Origin: Arthrobacter oryzae
GTDB taxonomy: Bacteria; Actinomycetota; Actinomycetes; Actinomycetales; Micrococcaceae
Assembly: GCF_030812315.1 (NCBI RefSeq)
Contig: NZ_JAUSSM010000002.1
Location: forward strand, 62,001 to 126,000
Direction: 5' to 3'
Length of the DNA stretch: 64,000 nucleotides
Shown: piece after piece, positions 24,575 to 34,058 of the stretch
Layout of the letters: each line of letters opens with the position of its first letter
Position numbering within the stretch: the first letter of the stretch is position 1
The notes under the pieces: generated by a model
Told to the model about the DNA's origin: nothing
Database searches by the model: none
Seen by the model: only the letters and a program-made list of their open reading frames with translations
Made by a program: the position numbers and the translations under genes

Positions 24575-26980
24575 ATGACGACAGACATCCTGTGGTTCTC
24601 AGAACTCGGACTCAAAGACCTGGACCGGGTGGGCGGAAAGAACGCCTCCCTCGGTGAAATGGTGCAGAACCTGACCTCTGCCGGCGTCCAGGTCCCGGAC
24701 GGTTTCGCCACGACAGCGGACGCGTACCGCAACTTCCTTGCAGACTCCGGCCTGGACCAGAAGATCGCCGACCGGCTCATCGGCCTGGACACCGACGACG
24801 TGACAGCCCTCGCCTCGGCCGGCCAGGAAATTCGTACCCTCATGCGCGAGACGCCGTTCCTGCCGGACTTCGAGGCGCAGATCAGGAACTCCTACCAGCA
24901 GCTGGTGGAGAAGCACGGGGGGTCCGAGGATCTCTCGTGGGCCGTCCGTTCGAGCGCAACGGCGGAAGACCTTCCGGACGCCTCCTTCGCAGGGCAGCAG
25001 GAAACCTTCCTGAATGTCCGCGGTATCGAGAACATCCTGCTTGCCATCAAGGACGTCTTCGCCTCCCTCTACAACGACCGGGCGATCGCCTACCGCGTGC
25101 ACCACAAATTCGAGCACGCCGAGGTGGCGCTCTCCGCCGGCATCCAACGGATGGTGCGCTCCGACGTCGGCGCCTCCGGCGTCATGTTCACCATGGACAC
25201 CGAATCAGGATTCAACGACGCCGTTTTCGTCACCTCCTCATACGGCCTCGGCGAGGCCGTCGTCCAGGGTGCAGTCAACCCCGACGAGTTCTACGTCTAC
25301 AAGCCCGCCCTGCAGGCCGGCCGCCCGGCCATCCTCAAGCGCGGGCTGGGTGAGAAGGCGCTTCAGATGACCTACACCAGCAACCGCGAAGTGGGCCACA
25401 CCATCGACTTTGTGCCGGTTGAGGCTTCATTGCGGAACCGCTTCAGCCTCACGGACGACGACGTAGAGCAGCTCGCCCGGCACGCCGTCGCCATCGAGAA
25501 CCACTACGGCCGTCCCATGGACATCGAATGGGGCAAGGACGGGATCGACGGCGGCCTGTACATCCTGCAGGCGCGCCCGGAGACGGTCCAGTCCCGCCGC
25601 GCTTCCGGAAGCCTGAGCCGTTTCCGCCTGAACGCGACCGGCCGCGTGCTGGTCGAAGGCCGCGCCATCGGCCAGCGCATCGGCGCCGGCACAGTCCGCA
25701 TCCTCACCGCAATAGACCAGATGGCCGCGTTCAAGACCGGCGATGTCCTCGTCGCCGACATGACCGACCCGGACTGGGAACCGATCATGAAGCGGGCCTC
25801 CGCCATCGTCACCAACCGCGGCGGACGCACCTGCCACGCGGCCATCATTGCCCGGGAACTGGGGATTCCGGCCGTCGTCGGCACCGGGAACGCGACGGAC
25901 GCCCTGTCCGACGGCCTTGAGGTCACCGTCTCCTGCGCCGACGGCGAAACCGGCGTCATCTATGAAGGACTCCTGGACTTCAGCGTCGAGGAAACCGAGA
26001 TTACCCAGCTGCCCGAGGCCCCGGTCAAGGTCATGATGAACGTCGGCACCCCGGAGCAGGCGTTCACGTTCGCGCAGCTGCCCAACCATGGAGTGGGCCT
26101 TGCTCGGCTGGAATTCATCATCAACCGCCAGATCGGCATCCACCCCAAGGCACTCCTGAACCTGGACGAGCAGCCTGCCGACGTCGTCACGGAAATCCGG
26201 GAACGGATCGCCGCATACGACAGCCCGCGTGACTACTACATCAAGCGCTTGGCAGAAGGGGTGTCCACCATAGCGGCGGCCTTCGCGCCGGAACCGGTGA
26301 TTGTGCGCATGTCCGACTTCAAGTCCAACGAGTACGCCAACCTGATCGGCGGGCCGGCCTACGAGCCGCACGAAGAGAACCCGATGCTCGGCTTCCGCGG
26401 TGCTTCCCGGTACCTGGAGCCGTCCTTCCGGGACTGCTTCGACCTCGAGTGCGAGGCCCTGTCCTTCGTCCGCAACGAGATGGGGCTGACCAACGTCAAG
26501 CTGATGATCCCGTTCGTTCGGACCTTGGACGAGGCCCGCGGCGTCATCGAGCTGCTGGCGGAGAACGGCCTGACCCGCGGTGAGAACGGCCTCGAGGTGA
26601 TCATGATGTGTGAGATTCCGTCCAACGCGCTGCTCGCCGACGAATTCCTGGACTACTTCGACGGATTCTCCATCGGCTCCAATGACATGACCCAGCTGGC
26701 CCTGGGCCTGGACCGCGACTCCGCGATTGTCTCGGGCGGCTTCGACGAACGCGACCCCGCTGTCAAGAAACTCCTGAGCATGGCAATCAAGGCCTGCAAA
26801 GCGCGCGGTAAGTATGTGGGCATCTGCGGCCAGGGGCCCAGCGACCACGCGGACTTCGCCGAGTGGCTGGTCGGGGAAGGCATCGATTCCGTCTCCTTGA
26901 ACCCCGACACCGTGGTGGATACCTGGCTCCGGCTCGCCGGCGCGGGCGTCGCGGCGGGAGTCGGCGCAGAGGCGAACTGA
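24575..26980 (+). CDS. ppsA: Phosphoenolpyruvate synthase
   Basis: 801 residues, full length. Catalyses pyruvate + ATP + H2O to PEP + AMP + Pi for gluconeogenesis. Order: N-terminal ATP-grasp domain ([10 protein letters not shown]; later [20 protein letters not shown]), swivelling phosphohistidine domain ([20 protein letters not shown], His as carrier) and C-terminal PEP/pyruvate barrel ([34 protein letters not shown] with catalytic Cys). ATG at 24575 has AAGGAG 8 bases upstream; an earlier in-frame ATG (24446) is unsupported. Followed by a strong terminator. Supports growth on substrates yielding pyruvate. Confidence 0.93.
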   Translation: MTTDILWFSELGLKDLDRVGGKNASLGEMVQNLTSAGVQVPDGFATTADAYRNFLADSGLDQKIADRLIGLDTDDVTALASAGQEIRTLMRETPFLPDFEAQIRNSYQQLVEKHGGSEDLSWAVRSSATAEDLPDASFAGQQETFLNVRGIENILLAIKDVFASLYNDRAIAYRVHHKFEHAEVALSAGIQRMVRSDVGASGVMFTMDTESGFNDAVFVTSSYGLGEAVVQGAVNPDEFYVYKPALQAGRPAILKRGLGEKALQMTYTSNREVGHTIDFVPVEASLRNRFSLTDDDVEQLARHAVAIENHYGRPMDIEWGKDGIDGGLYILQARPETVQSRRASGSLSRFRLNATGRVLVEGRAIGQRIGAGTVRILTAIDQMAAFKTGDVLVADMTDPDWEPIMKRASAIVTNRGGRTCHAAIIARELGIPAVVGTGNATDALSDGLEVTVSCADGETGVIYEGLLDFSVEETEITQLPEAPVKVMMNVGTPEQAFTFAQLPNHGVGLARLEFIINRQIGIHPKALLNLDEQPADVVTEIRERIAAYDSPRDYYIKRLAEGVSTIAAAFAPEPVIVRMSDFKSNEYANLIGGPAYEPHEENPMLGFRGASRYLEPSFRDCFDLECEALSFVRNEMGLTNVKLMIPFVRTLDEARGVIELLAENGLTRGENGLEVIMMCEIPSNALLADEFLDYFDGFSIGSNDMTQLALGLDRDSAIVSGGFDERDPAVKKLLSMAIKACKARGKYVGICGQGPSDHADFAEWLVGEGIDSVSLNPDTVVDTWLRLAGAGVAAGVGAEAN

Positions 26981-26996
26981 CTCTCCGTGTCAACCC

Positions 26997-27032
26997 GAGT
27001 GCCCGCCCGGGGGAAACCCCGGGCGGGCACTC
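26997..27032. terminator. Strong terminator hairpin after PEP synthase
   Basis: GAGTGCCCGCCCGGGG pairs perfectly over 16 bases with the downstream arm around a GAAA tetraloop, starting 16 bases after the stop codon. No long T-run follows, as is common in high-GC actinobacteria. Confidence 0.8.
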
Positions 27033-27168
27033 CCATGTCATGGGGCGCCAGTCGGCTTGGAACCCTCCCCGGGGCTCCGGCAGCGCAGCCCGCCCAGTCG
27101 TTCGAGGCACCCACATCGGAATCCGAGGGAAATTGAAGATTTCCAGGCACCTGCATCGGCCCCGATAC

Positions 27169-27465
27169 TCAGGTTAGCTTTAGCGGGTTTTCGGCGAGGG
27201 CACGAATATACACGGCTGGGTCCACGTTGCCGCCTGAGGCCACGATCGCTACGGTCTTCCCTGCGAAGTCGGCCCTCTTCGGCAGGACGGCTGCGCCACT
27301 GCAATTGATGACGACGGCGTCAGGTTCCTGGCCTGCCGCGATCAGTTGCTCAGCCATTTCCAGGCCGGTGGTTCCTGCGCCCGCCATGATGGCATGGTCG
27401 TCGAAGGGGGAGATGATGGTCATTCCGTTTCCGGCGCATTCTTCGTCACATGGACGCGTTGGAGG
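27169..27465 (-). pseudogene. Threonine/serine dehydratase remnant
   Basis: Translation gives NGMTIISPFDDHAIMAGAGT followed by TGLEMAEQL, the middle of PLP-dependent threonine dehydratases. Directly after VVINCSG it jumps to AAVLPKRADFAGKTVAIVAS and GGNVDPAVYIRALAE, the end of the catalytic domain. The N-terminal half with the PLP lysine is missing, and the glycine-rich loop through to the later part is deleted. The remnant begins a few bases after the LysR stop codon, so a deletion probably joined them. Confidence 0.7.
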
Positions 27466-27470
27466 CATGC

Positions 27471-28358
27471 TCAAACGTCCGGCGAAGCGCACAGGATGAA
27501 GTGTTCCACCAGCGGCTCCTTTGCCTCGGCCCGGCTGACAATCGAGAGCTCGACCAGATCCGCGCGTTCCTTTATCTGGCGCCACACAAGGTCATCAGGC
27601 TGCTGCCGCACGGATGATTCCGGGGCCAGCGTTACCCCCAGTCCGCACTTGACCATGGCCAGCTGGGAATTAATCGAGTTGGCGTAATGCTGGGCCTCCG
27701 GGCTGAAGCCCACTTGCCGGCACGCGGCGACAAGTTCGTCGTGATAGTCCGGGGAAATCTGCCGCGGCAGCCACACCCAGGAGTCTTCCCGGAACTCTGA
27801 CAGGCTGACAGGCCCTTTCCCCTGGGCCAGCGGATGGTCTTTGGGCATAGCGACCACGAAGTGGTCCCGGCGCAGGGGCACCGATATGAGCCGGCGACCA
27901 GTTTCAGAATGGCGGATCACGGCGACGTCGAGCTCGCGACGCCCCAGAGCATCCCGCCCGTAATGGGAGTCGATCTCCTGAACGCGTAATTCCACTAGCG
28001 GACGCGTGGCACGAAAGCGGGCCAGGATCTCCGGAAGCACTTCGCTGAACGCCGAGGTGACCGCACCAATGCGCAGGGTTCCAATAGTGCCCGAACTTGC
28101 CATTTGGGCTGTCTCCTGAGCGCGCTCTGACGCACCCACAAGTAGCCTGCACTGCTCGAGGAACAGGCTGCCCGCCTCTGTCAGCAGAACGCTGCGGCTC
28201 GATCTGTTGAGCAGGGTGGTGCCAAGCTGGCGTTCCAGCTGCAAAATGGCTTGGCTCAGTGGAGGCTGGGACATGCTGAGACGGTCAGCCGCACGTCCGA
28301 AATGGAGCTCTTCGGCCACGGCTATGAAATACCTGGCCTGACGTACCTCGACAGTCAT
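27471..28358 (-). CDS. LysR-family regulator of the triple-RraA operon
   Basis: 295 residues. N-terminal winged helix-turn-helix (ARYFIAVAEELHFGRAADRL then SMSQPPLSQAILQLER) and a periplasmic-binding-like effector domain. Divergent from the RraA genes, 74 bases away, the classical arrangement for a LysR activator responding to a pathway metabolite. Its 3' end abuts the dehydratase remnant. Most similar in style to regulators of aromatic or hydroxy-acid catabolism. Confidence 0.87.
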   Translation of the reverse strand: MTVEVRQARYFIAVAEELHFGRAADRLSMSQPPLSQAILQLERQLGTTLLNRSSRSVLLTEAGSLFLEQCRLLVGASERAQETAQMASSGTIGTLRIGAVTSAFSEVLPEILARFRATRPLVELRVQEIDSHYGRDALGRRELDVAVIRHSETGRRLISVPLRRDHFVVAMPKDHPLAQGKGPVSLSEFREDSWVWLPRQISPDYHDELVAACRQVGFSPEAQHYANSINSQLAMVKCGLGVTLAPESSVRQQPDDLVWRQIKERADLVELSIVSRAEAKEPLVEHFILCASPDV

Positions 28359-28432
28359 CCATTCGCCTTTCGTCTTTCAGCTGGTCGAAACGGGACCTTC
28401 ACTATATCGATGGCGTGGGCTGTACTGGAAGC

Positions 28433-29101
28433 ATGACTTCCAAAGAATTGCTTCTGACCGCCTACGAGGCGCTCGATTCCGCGGCTGTGTCGGACGCCCT
28501 GGACGCTCTAGGACTGGCCCCCGGACAAGGCGGAATCCTGCCCGTGTGGGGACACCCCACGATCGTGGGCTTCGCCGTCACCGTGCAGCTCGAACCATTT
28601 GTCCCCGGCCCCTCGGGTGCCCACATCGGCACCCCGGCGGTGGCCGGAGCCACCAGCACGGACGTGATCGTTGTCGCCAATGGGGGGCGCACCGACGTCT
28701 CCTGCTGGGGAGGGCTCCTCAGCCTGGGCGCAATGCTGAAGGGCGTCCGTGGCGTCGTCGCGGATGGCGCCTGTCGGGATGTGAACGAAGCCCGCGAACT
28801 CGGTTTCCCGGTCTTCGCCAAAGGCAGGATTCCCGCCACGGCACGCGGCCGACTCCAGCAGTGCTCCACCGGCGAAACCGTCCCGTTCGGCAACGTAACG
28901 GTCACCCCGGGTGACCTGATCTTCGCAGACGAAACCGGCGTCGTCGTCGTCCCCCGAATCAACGCCGAAGAAGTACTGGAAAAGGCACAGGCCATCGCGG
29001 GCCGGGAACAGGCAATCGCCTCCGACCTCCGGTCCGGCGTCCCCCTACACGAGGCCATGCGCGATGCGCGTCTGGCAGGAACCACCGAGGAAAAGCACTG
29101 A
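28433..29101 (+). CDS. RraA-family protein 1 (putative hydroxy-oxo-acid aldolase)
   Basis: 222 residues. RraA-fold enzymes include 4-hydroxy-4-methyl-2-oxoglutarate/4-carboxy-4-hydroxy-2-oxoadipate aldolase, which releases pyruvate by retro-aldol cleavage, and oxaloacetate decarboxylases. The key metal/substrate motif is visible: ADGACRD (Arg-Asp near 115-116), plus NGGRTDVSCWGGLLSLGA. SAAVSDALDALG is the N-terminal signature. GGAAGC lies before the ATG. It shares an RTDV-x-x-WGG segment with the second protein, so those two are the closest pair. First gene of an operon divergent from LysR. Aldolase role is inferred. Confidence 0.8.
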   Translation: MTSKELLLTAYEALDSAAVSDALDALGLAPGQGGILPVWGHPTIVGFAVTVQLEPFVPGPSGAHIGTPAVAGATSTDVIVVANGGRTDVSCWGGLLSLGAMLKGVRGVVADGACRDVNEARELGFPVFAKGRIPATARGRLQQCSTGETVPFGNVTVTPGDLIFADETGVVVVPRINAEEVLEKAQAIAGREQAIASDLRSGVPLHEAMRDARLAGTTEEKH

Positions 29102-29766
29102 TGAACACCAACACCACCAACGACGCCGTCGCGCGGCTTACAGCCCTGCCAACCGCCAGTATTTCCGACGCCCTGGATTCCCTGGGCGTGAACGGCACCC
29201 CGCACGGGATTGCGCCCCTGACCTACGGTTTCCGGGCCGCCGGACCTGCCTTTACAGTGCAGTACGAACCGGCAGGAACTGCGCGCGGGAGCGTGGGCGA
29301 TTTCCTGGACGACGTCCCGCCCGGGGCCATCGTGCTCATCGACAACAATGGGCGCACCGACGTCACGGTCTGGGGTGGCATCATGACCGAGATCGCTGCT
29401 GACCGCGGCGTCGCGGGAACCGTCATCAACGGCGTGTGCCGGGATGTATCGACGTCCTTGGAACAGAACTACCCGCTCTTCAGCCGGGGCCGGTTCATGC
29501 GCACCGGCAAGGACCGCGTACGCCTCGTGGCGGTGGGGAAGGACGTCATCATCAATGACGTCAGGATCTCGCCCAGTGACATCATTTGCGGCGACTCCGA
29601 CGGCGCCCTTGCAGTACCCGCTGCCTATGCCGAGCAGGTAGCCGAGATCGCCGAGCGCATCGAAGACACCGAAAGCAAAATCGTCGCAGCGGTCAAGGCC
29701 GGATCCACGCTGATCCAGGCCAGGGCCGACCTTGGATACCACGACCTTCAGTGGAGGAAAGCATGA
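29101..29766 (+). CDS. RraA-family protein 2 (putative hydroxy-oxo-acid aldolase)
   Basis: 221 residues. TASISDALDSLGVNGTPHG at the start, NNGRTDVTVWGGIMTEIA in the middle, and the catalytic-type INGVCRD motif. Its ATG shares one base with the previous stop (TGATG), so translation is coupled. Similar to protein 1 but clearly diverged, so not a recent duplication. May form mixed trimers or hexamers with its neighbours, or handle a different stereoisomer. Confidence 0.8.
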   Translation: MNTNTTNDAVARLTALPTASISDALDSLGVNGTPHGIAPLTYGFRAAGPAFTVQYEPAGTARGSVGDFLDDVPPGAIVLIDNNGRTDVTVWGGIMTEIAADRGVAGTVINGVCRDVSTSLEQNYPLFSRGRFMRTGKDRVRLVAVGKDVIINDVRISPSDIICGDSDGALAVPAAYAEQVAEIAERIEDTESKIVAAVKAGSTLIQARADLGYHDLQWRKA

Positions 29767-30380
29767 ACACCCCAGCGGGCGGACACTCCGCCGCCACCCT
29801 GTACGAAGCCTCAAAACTGCCCTGCACCTGCGACCCGGGCATCAAAGCAGCATGGCAAGGAGCCCGCGTCGCCGGCCCGGCGTTCACTGTCCGGGGCATC
29901 GGCGGTGACAACCTCGCACTCCACAATGCTGTCCTGGCCGCGCCGGCGGGCAGCGTACTGGTCGCCGACATGCAGGGCGCCGCCAACGGCCACTGGGGTG
30001 AAGTCCTCGCCGTCGCAGCCCAGCACCGCGGCATCGCCGGCCTGATCATCGACGGGGGAGTGCGCGACTCAGACGAGATGGCAGCCATGGACTTCCCCGT
30101 CTTCTCCCGCTCCGTCACCGTCGTCGGAACCGTAAAGGACTATCCCGGGGACCTCCGCTCACCCGTCCGGATCGGCGGCATCGTCGTCCACACCGGCGAC
30201 CTCATCGTCGGCGACGCCGACGGAGTCATCGTCCTGCCCCGGAACGCCGTCGCCGAAACGATCATCCGCGCCGATCAGCGGGTCGCCGACGAACGCCACA
30301 TTCTCGACCAGATCAGGAACGGGAAAACAACCCTCGAACTCTACGGCCTGTACGCCGAAGGAACTTTCACCACCCGCTGA
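29763..30380 (+). CDS. RraA-family protein 3 (putative hydroxy-oxo-acid aldolase)
   Basis: 205 residues, the most canonical of the three: GPAFTVRGIGGDNLALHNAV near the start, NGHWGEVLAVAAQHRGIAGL with the conserved Gly-Glu, and IDGGVRDSDEM carrying the catalytic-type Arg-Asp. Starts inside the previous stop (ATGA overlap). It lacks the RTDV insertion found in the first two. A 66-base gap separates it from the aminotransferase gene. Confidence 0.8.
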   Translation: MNTPAGGHSAATLYEASKLPCTCDPGIKAAWQGARVAGPAFTVRGIGGDNLALHNAVLAAPAGSVLVADMQGAANGHWGEVLAVAAQHRGIAGLIIDGGVRDSDEMAAMDFPVFSRSVTVVGTVKDYPGDLRSPVRIGGIVVHTGDLIVGDADGVIVLPRNAVAETIIRADQRVADERHILDQIRNGKTTLELYGLYAEGTFTTR

Positions 30381-30446
30381 AACCACAAACCAATCCCTGA
30401 CGACAGGGCGCCAACCCGGCCCTTCCGTTGGACTCGTCGGAGAACA

Positions 30447-31619
30447 ATGAACCACCAACCGAAACCACCAGCAGAACCGGCTGCGGCCGCGGCAGCACAT
30501 CGGATCATCAGAAGCAGCCGCCGGCCGCAATCGCTGGGCTCCGCCCGGACCGGTGCAGTGTCACTCGCGATGGGGGAGCCTGACTCAGGGACGCCCGCCG
30601 CCGTCGTCGACGCCGCCATCGCTGCCCTGAACAAAGGCCGAACCCGCTACGCACCGATCACCGGATCCGCGGAGCTTCGCGATGCCATCGCCGCGCAGAC
30701 CACCTCCAAGTACGGCCGGGACACCCACCCGCGGGAAATCATACTCACGCACGGCGGCAGCGCCGGGCTGGCAGCAACCATGATCGCACTGATCAACCCG
30801 GGCGACAGGGTACTTATCCCGGAGCCGACCTATTCCCTCTACGCAGACCACGTGGCGATGGTCGGCGCCGAATGTGTCTGGGTGCCCAACCTTACGGACG
30901 GATCCTTGGACATTGAGAGCCTCCGGGAAGAAGCCCCCTCGGCCAGCATGATCATCCTCTGCAATCCAGGGAACCCGACGGGGCGCGTGTACCCTGATGC
31001 CGACCTCCACCACCTCGAACAGCTCCTCGTGGACAACCCGGACCTTCTGCTCCTCGCCGACGAGGCCTACTCCGGCATCACTTTCGACGGCGCCCCCTAC
31101 ACCTCGGCCCTTGCACTGACGCAGGCCAGGGACCAGGTCATCTGCAGCAGCACCTTTTCCAAGACCTACGCCATGACCGGATGGAGGCTCGGCCACATCG
31201 TCGCGCCAGCCGCGCTGGCGGACAGAATCAACCTCATCCACCGCACAATCAACGGGCCCCTCAATACCTTCGTCCAGCACGCAGCAATCACCGCCCTCCA
31301 GACCAGCGACGCCGAGCTCAAGGCAGCGGCCCGGTCTTACCAGGAACGACGGGACCTCGTCGTCCAACGCCTGAGCGGCGTTCCCGGAATTGAGATGCCC
31401 ACGCCGCAGGGCGCGTTTTACGCCTTCCCCCGCATCACGTCGGGGCTTTCCTCGGACGAAATGACGGCCCGCTTTGCGGATGCCGGGGTCCTTGTCCGGT
31501 CCGGCAGCGAGTTCGGCCCCTCCGGCGAAGGCCACATCCGGATCTCGTTCGCCACGGACGTCGACACCCTCGACGAAGGGCTCCGCCGGTTCATTGCCAC
31601 CGTGAAAGACCTCACGTGA
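30447..31619 (+). CDS. PLP-dependent class I/II aminotransferase
   Basis: 390 residues, AspB-like fold. MGEPDSGTPAAVVDAAI at the N-terminus, NPGNPTGRVYPDADLHHLE, the PLP-lysine segment SSTFSKTYAMTGWRLGHIV and the substrate-Arg region GEGHIRISFA near the end are all present, so it should be active. Transfers an amino group between an amino acid and a 2-oxo acid. In this operon it may supply a 4-hydroxy-2-oxo acid to the RraA aldolases from a hydroxylated amino acid. GGAGAACA precedes the ATG. Confidence 0.85.
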   Translation: MNHQPKPPAEPAAAAAAHRIIRSSRRPQSLGSARTGAVSLAMGEPDSGTPAAVVDAAIAALNKGRTRYAPITGSAELRDAIAAQTTSKYGRDTHPREIILTHGGSAGLAATMIALINPGDRVLIPEPTYSLYADHVAMVGAECVWVPNLTDGSLDIESLREEAPSASMIILCNPGNPTGRVYPDADLHHLEQLLVDNPDLLLLADEAYSGITFDGAPYTSALALTQARDQVICSSTFSKTYAMTGWRLGHIVAPAALADRINLIHRTINGPLNTFVQHAAITALQTSDAELKAAARSYQERRDLVVQRLSGVPGIEMPTPQGAFYAFPRITSGLSSDEMTARFADAGVLVRSGSEFGPSGEGHIRISFATDVDTLDEGLRRFIATVKDLT

Positions 31620-31632
31620 AAGAGGGCCCACA

Positions 31633-32487
31633 TTGTTCTCTGAGAACACCATGACCAAGCACGAGATTCCGCTCAGCATCGACGGAACAGACATGCGGCT
31701 GTCCTGCATGAGCCGGGGAGGGCATGGACTTCCGCTGGTCTTCCTTCACGGTTTTGGCTCCACCAAGGAGGACTACGCCGACATTGCACAGAACCCGGAT
31801 TTCGCCGGCCAGCCGTTCTTCGCCTACGACGCTCCCGGCTGCGGCGACTCCTGGTGCAGTGACCTGGAAAAGATCTCGGTCCCCTTCCTTGTCGACACAG
31901 CAAGGGCGGCCCTCGCCGCCCAGGGGATCGAACGCTTCCACCTGATCGGCCACTCGATGGGCGGGCTTACCTCACTCGTGCTCGCCCGCCAGGAACCTGG
32001 CCGCGTGGCCAGCTTCATTGACATCGAAGGGAACCTCGCACCGGAGGATTGCTTCCTCAGCCGGCAGATCTTCCTCCATCCCCACGAGGATCCACACCTG
32101 TTCCTGGAGGACTTCATCGCCCGTAACTGGGCGGCCCCGTACTATTCGAGCCCGCTCTACGCCGCCAGCGTCAGGTACAAGGTCCGGGCTGCAGCGGTCC
32201 GGGGCATCTTCGAATCCATGGTCGATCTCTCGGACAACGCCGACTTGATGGAGAAGTTCCTGGCCCTTCCGTTTCCCCGCATGTTCATGTACGGCGAGCA
32301 GAACCGCTCGCTGACTTATCTCCCACACCTCTCCGCCAACGGCGTGCAGCTCGCGGAAATCACCCGTAGCGGCCACTTTCCTATGTACTCCAACGCGCCG
32401 GAGATGTGGGACAGAATCGCGGCCTTTCATCGCCAGGCAGCCACGGCCCCGAGACCATGGCCGGCAACCTCGGGGCCGGAGCGGTAG
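31633..32487 (+). CDS. Alpha/beta hydrolase in the RraA operon
   Basis: 284 residues. Oxyanion region VFLHGFGSTKEDYA, nucleophile elbow LIGHSMGGLTSLVLA and a late His in TRSGHFPMYSNAPEMW complete a likely Ser-Asp-His triad. TTG start with AGAGGG upstream, or an ATG six codons later. Thirteen bases after the aminotransferase, so very probably the last gene of the operon. Might hydrolyse an ester, lactone or amide precursor of the pathway; the substrate is unknown. Confidence 0.8.
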   Translation: MFSENTMTKHEIPLSIDGTDMRLSCMSRGGHGLPLVFLHGFGSTKEDYADIAQNPDFAGQPFFAYDAPGCGDSWCSDLEKISVPFLVDTARAALAAQGIERFHLIGHSMGGLTSLVLARQEPGRVASFIDIEGNLAPEDCFLSRQIFLHPHEDPHLFLEDFIARNWAAPYYSSPLYAASVRYKVRAAAVRGIFESMVDLSDNADLMEKFLALPFPRMFMYGEQNRSLTYLPHLSANGVQLAEITRSGHFPMYSNAPEMWDRIAAFHRQAATAPRPWPATSGPER

Positions 32488-32545
32488 GGGCAGCCCTCAT
32501 CGCATTCAACTTCAGTCGGTGGGAACGGGCGAGTGGAGGCGTGAG

Positions 32546-32809
32546 ATGTCGGTGGACTTCGAGAAGGCAGTCATGAATTCGCGGCGTGCGCTGGACGAAA
32601 TCCTGCGCGGTAGTGCTGACGGCTACAAGCAGCTCTACTCCCGGAGGGACGAGATCACCTTGGGCAACCCCTTCGGCGGCTTCGGCCGCGGGTGGGAAGG
32701 GGTTGTGGAGCAACTGGACCGCGCGTGGGGCTCCTGCCGGCCGAGGCGGTCCTGCGTGCATGACAGCCTGCCTTCACCTCACGAAGTCGAACTGGGCGGT
32801 GGGGCGTAA
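32546..32809 (+). pseudogene. Truncated SnoaL/NTF2-like protein
   Basis: The first ~62 residues (FEKAVMNSRRALDEILRGSA, then LGNPFGGFGRGWEGVVEQLD) are the typical start of a DUF4440/NTF2-like fold. After about 32730 the sequence becomes unrelated, Arg/Pro/Ser-rich, and stops. A frameshift or deletion has removed the beta-sheet half. Positions 32488-32940 contain nothing else recognisable. Confidence 0.5.
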
Positions 32810-32940
32810 GACATCCGTCTGCCAGGGTCCAGTGCGGATCCGGTATTTCGAGACTTCATGCCCAACTTAATGGCCCGGCCGTAACATTGAAGCAGACGCA
32901 TGCGCTGGGTTACCAAGTTCGCTGAGAAGGACTGGAGACG

Positions 32941-33954
32941 TTGCCACTCGAAACACTGCCCGTAGTCGACTTCTCCCGATTGGCCGCCGGCGCGGGGGAG
33001 GCGGCCCGGTTTCGTGACGAACTGCGCAGCGCCATGCATGAGGTCGGTTTCCTGTACCTGGCCGGCCATGGTGTCCCGCAGGAGCTCACGGACGCAATGC
33101 TGGAAGTGTCCCGTCGCTTCTTCGATCTGCCCGAAGAGCAGAAGCTCGCGATTGAGAATGTGCACAGCCCGCAGTTCCGCGGCTACACCCGTGTCGGCGG
33201 GGAACTGACGGACGGTGCAGTCGACTGGCGCGAGCAGATCGATATCGGCGTAGAGCGGGACACGGTGGTGCGGGGCCCGGGCGTCGCGGACTATTGGCGC
33301 CTCGAGGGGCCCAACCTGTGGCCGGAGGCGCTGCCCGAAATGCGGGGGATTGTGGCCGAGTGGACCGACCGGCTGAGCACGATCTCATTGACTCTCCTGC
33401 GTGCCCTGGCGGTGTCGCTCGGAGCGCCCGGGGACACCTTTGATGAGGCATTCGCCGCTCGGGCTTTCCCCGTGCTCAAAGTTGTGCGGTATCCGGGGTC
33501 ATCCCACGAGGAACCCAGACAGGGCGTAGGCTCCCACCGCGACGGCGGCGTGCTGACGCTCCTCATGGTGGAGCCCGGCAAGGGCGGCCTCCAGGTCGAG
33601 TACCAAGGTACGTGGATCGACGCACCCCAGGTGCCCGGAACTTTCGTGGTCAATATCGGCGAGATGCTCGAGCTGGCCACAAACGGCTATCTCAAGGCGA
33701 CCCTGCACCGCGTCGTCTCGCCTCCTCGCGGCACCGACAGAATATCCCTTCCCTTCTTCTACAATCCGGCACTGGACGCGAGGATGCCGCAGCTCGCGGT
33801 GAGCCCTGAGCTTCGAACCAGGGCCCGCGGCCTGTCGGTTGACCCGACGAACAGCCCGATTCTGGAAACCTACGGGGATAACGCCCTTCGCTACCGGTTT
33901 CGGGCCCACCCCAACGTTGTCGCGGTGCACCACGCGGACCTGATGAACCGCTGA
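32941..33954 (+). CDS. 2-oxoglutarate/Fe(II)-dependent oxygenase (IPNS-like)
   Basis: 337 residues. N-terminal DIOX_N (PVVDFSRLAAGAGEAARFRD; GFLYLAGHGVP) and C-terminal double-stranded beta-helix. Metal ligands: H199 and D201 in GSHRDGG and about H256 in TLHRVVSP; 2-oxoglutarate-binding Arg about 267 in TDRISLPFF. TTG start with GGAG upstream. Hydroxylates or desaturates a small molecule; plausible relatives act on amino acids, purines or xenobiotics. Stands alone, divergent from nothing and convergent with the debranching-type gene. Confidence 0.82.
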   Translation: MPLETLPVVDFSRLAAGAGEAARFRDELRSAMHEVGFLYLAGHGVPQELTDAMLEVSRRFFDLPEEQKLAIENVHSPQFRGYTRVGGELTDGAVDWREQIDIGVERDTVVRGPGVADYWRLEGPNLWPEALPEMRGIVAEWTDRLSTISLTLLRALAVSLGAPGDTFDEAFAARAFPVLKVVRYPGSSHEEPRQGVGSHRDGGVLTLLMVEPGKGGLQVEYQGTWIDAPQVPGTFVVNIGEMLELATNGYLKATLHRVVSPPRGTDRISLPFFYNPALDARMPQLAVSPELRTRARGLSVDPTNSPILETYGDNALRYRFRAHPNVVAVHHADLMNR

Positions 33955-34058
33955 CGGGGAGTCTTCCTGCTTGGGTCAGGCTGCCGGTGAATACTTCGGA
34001 ACACGAGTCCAGGCAAGGTATCGGCTGAACCTCTGTGCGACGCGGAAATCCGGTCTTT

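Noticed and set aside
25427..26848. 473-codon minus-strand frame inside the PEP synthase gene
   Set aside because: Antisense shadow typical of high-GC genes; no start region or family.
28462..29814. 450-codon minus-strand frame opposite the RraA genes
   Set aside because: Shadow; three overlapping plus-strand genes with clear motifs explain the region.
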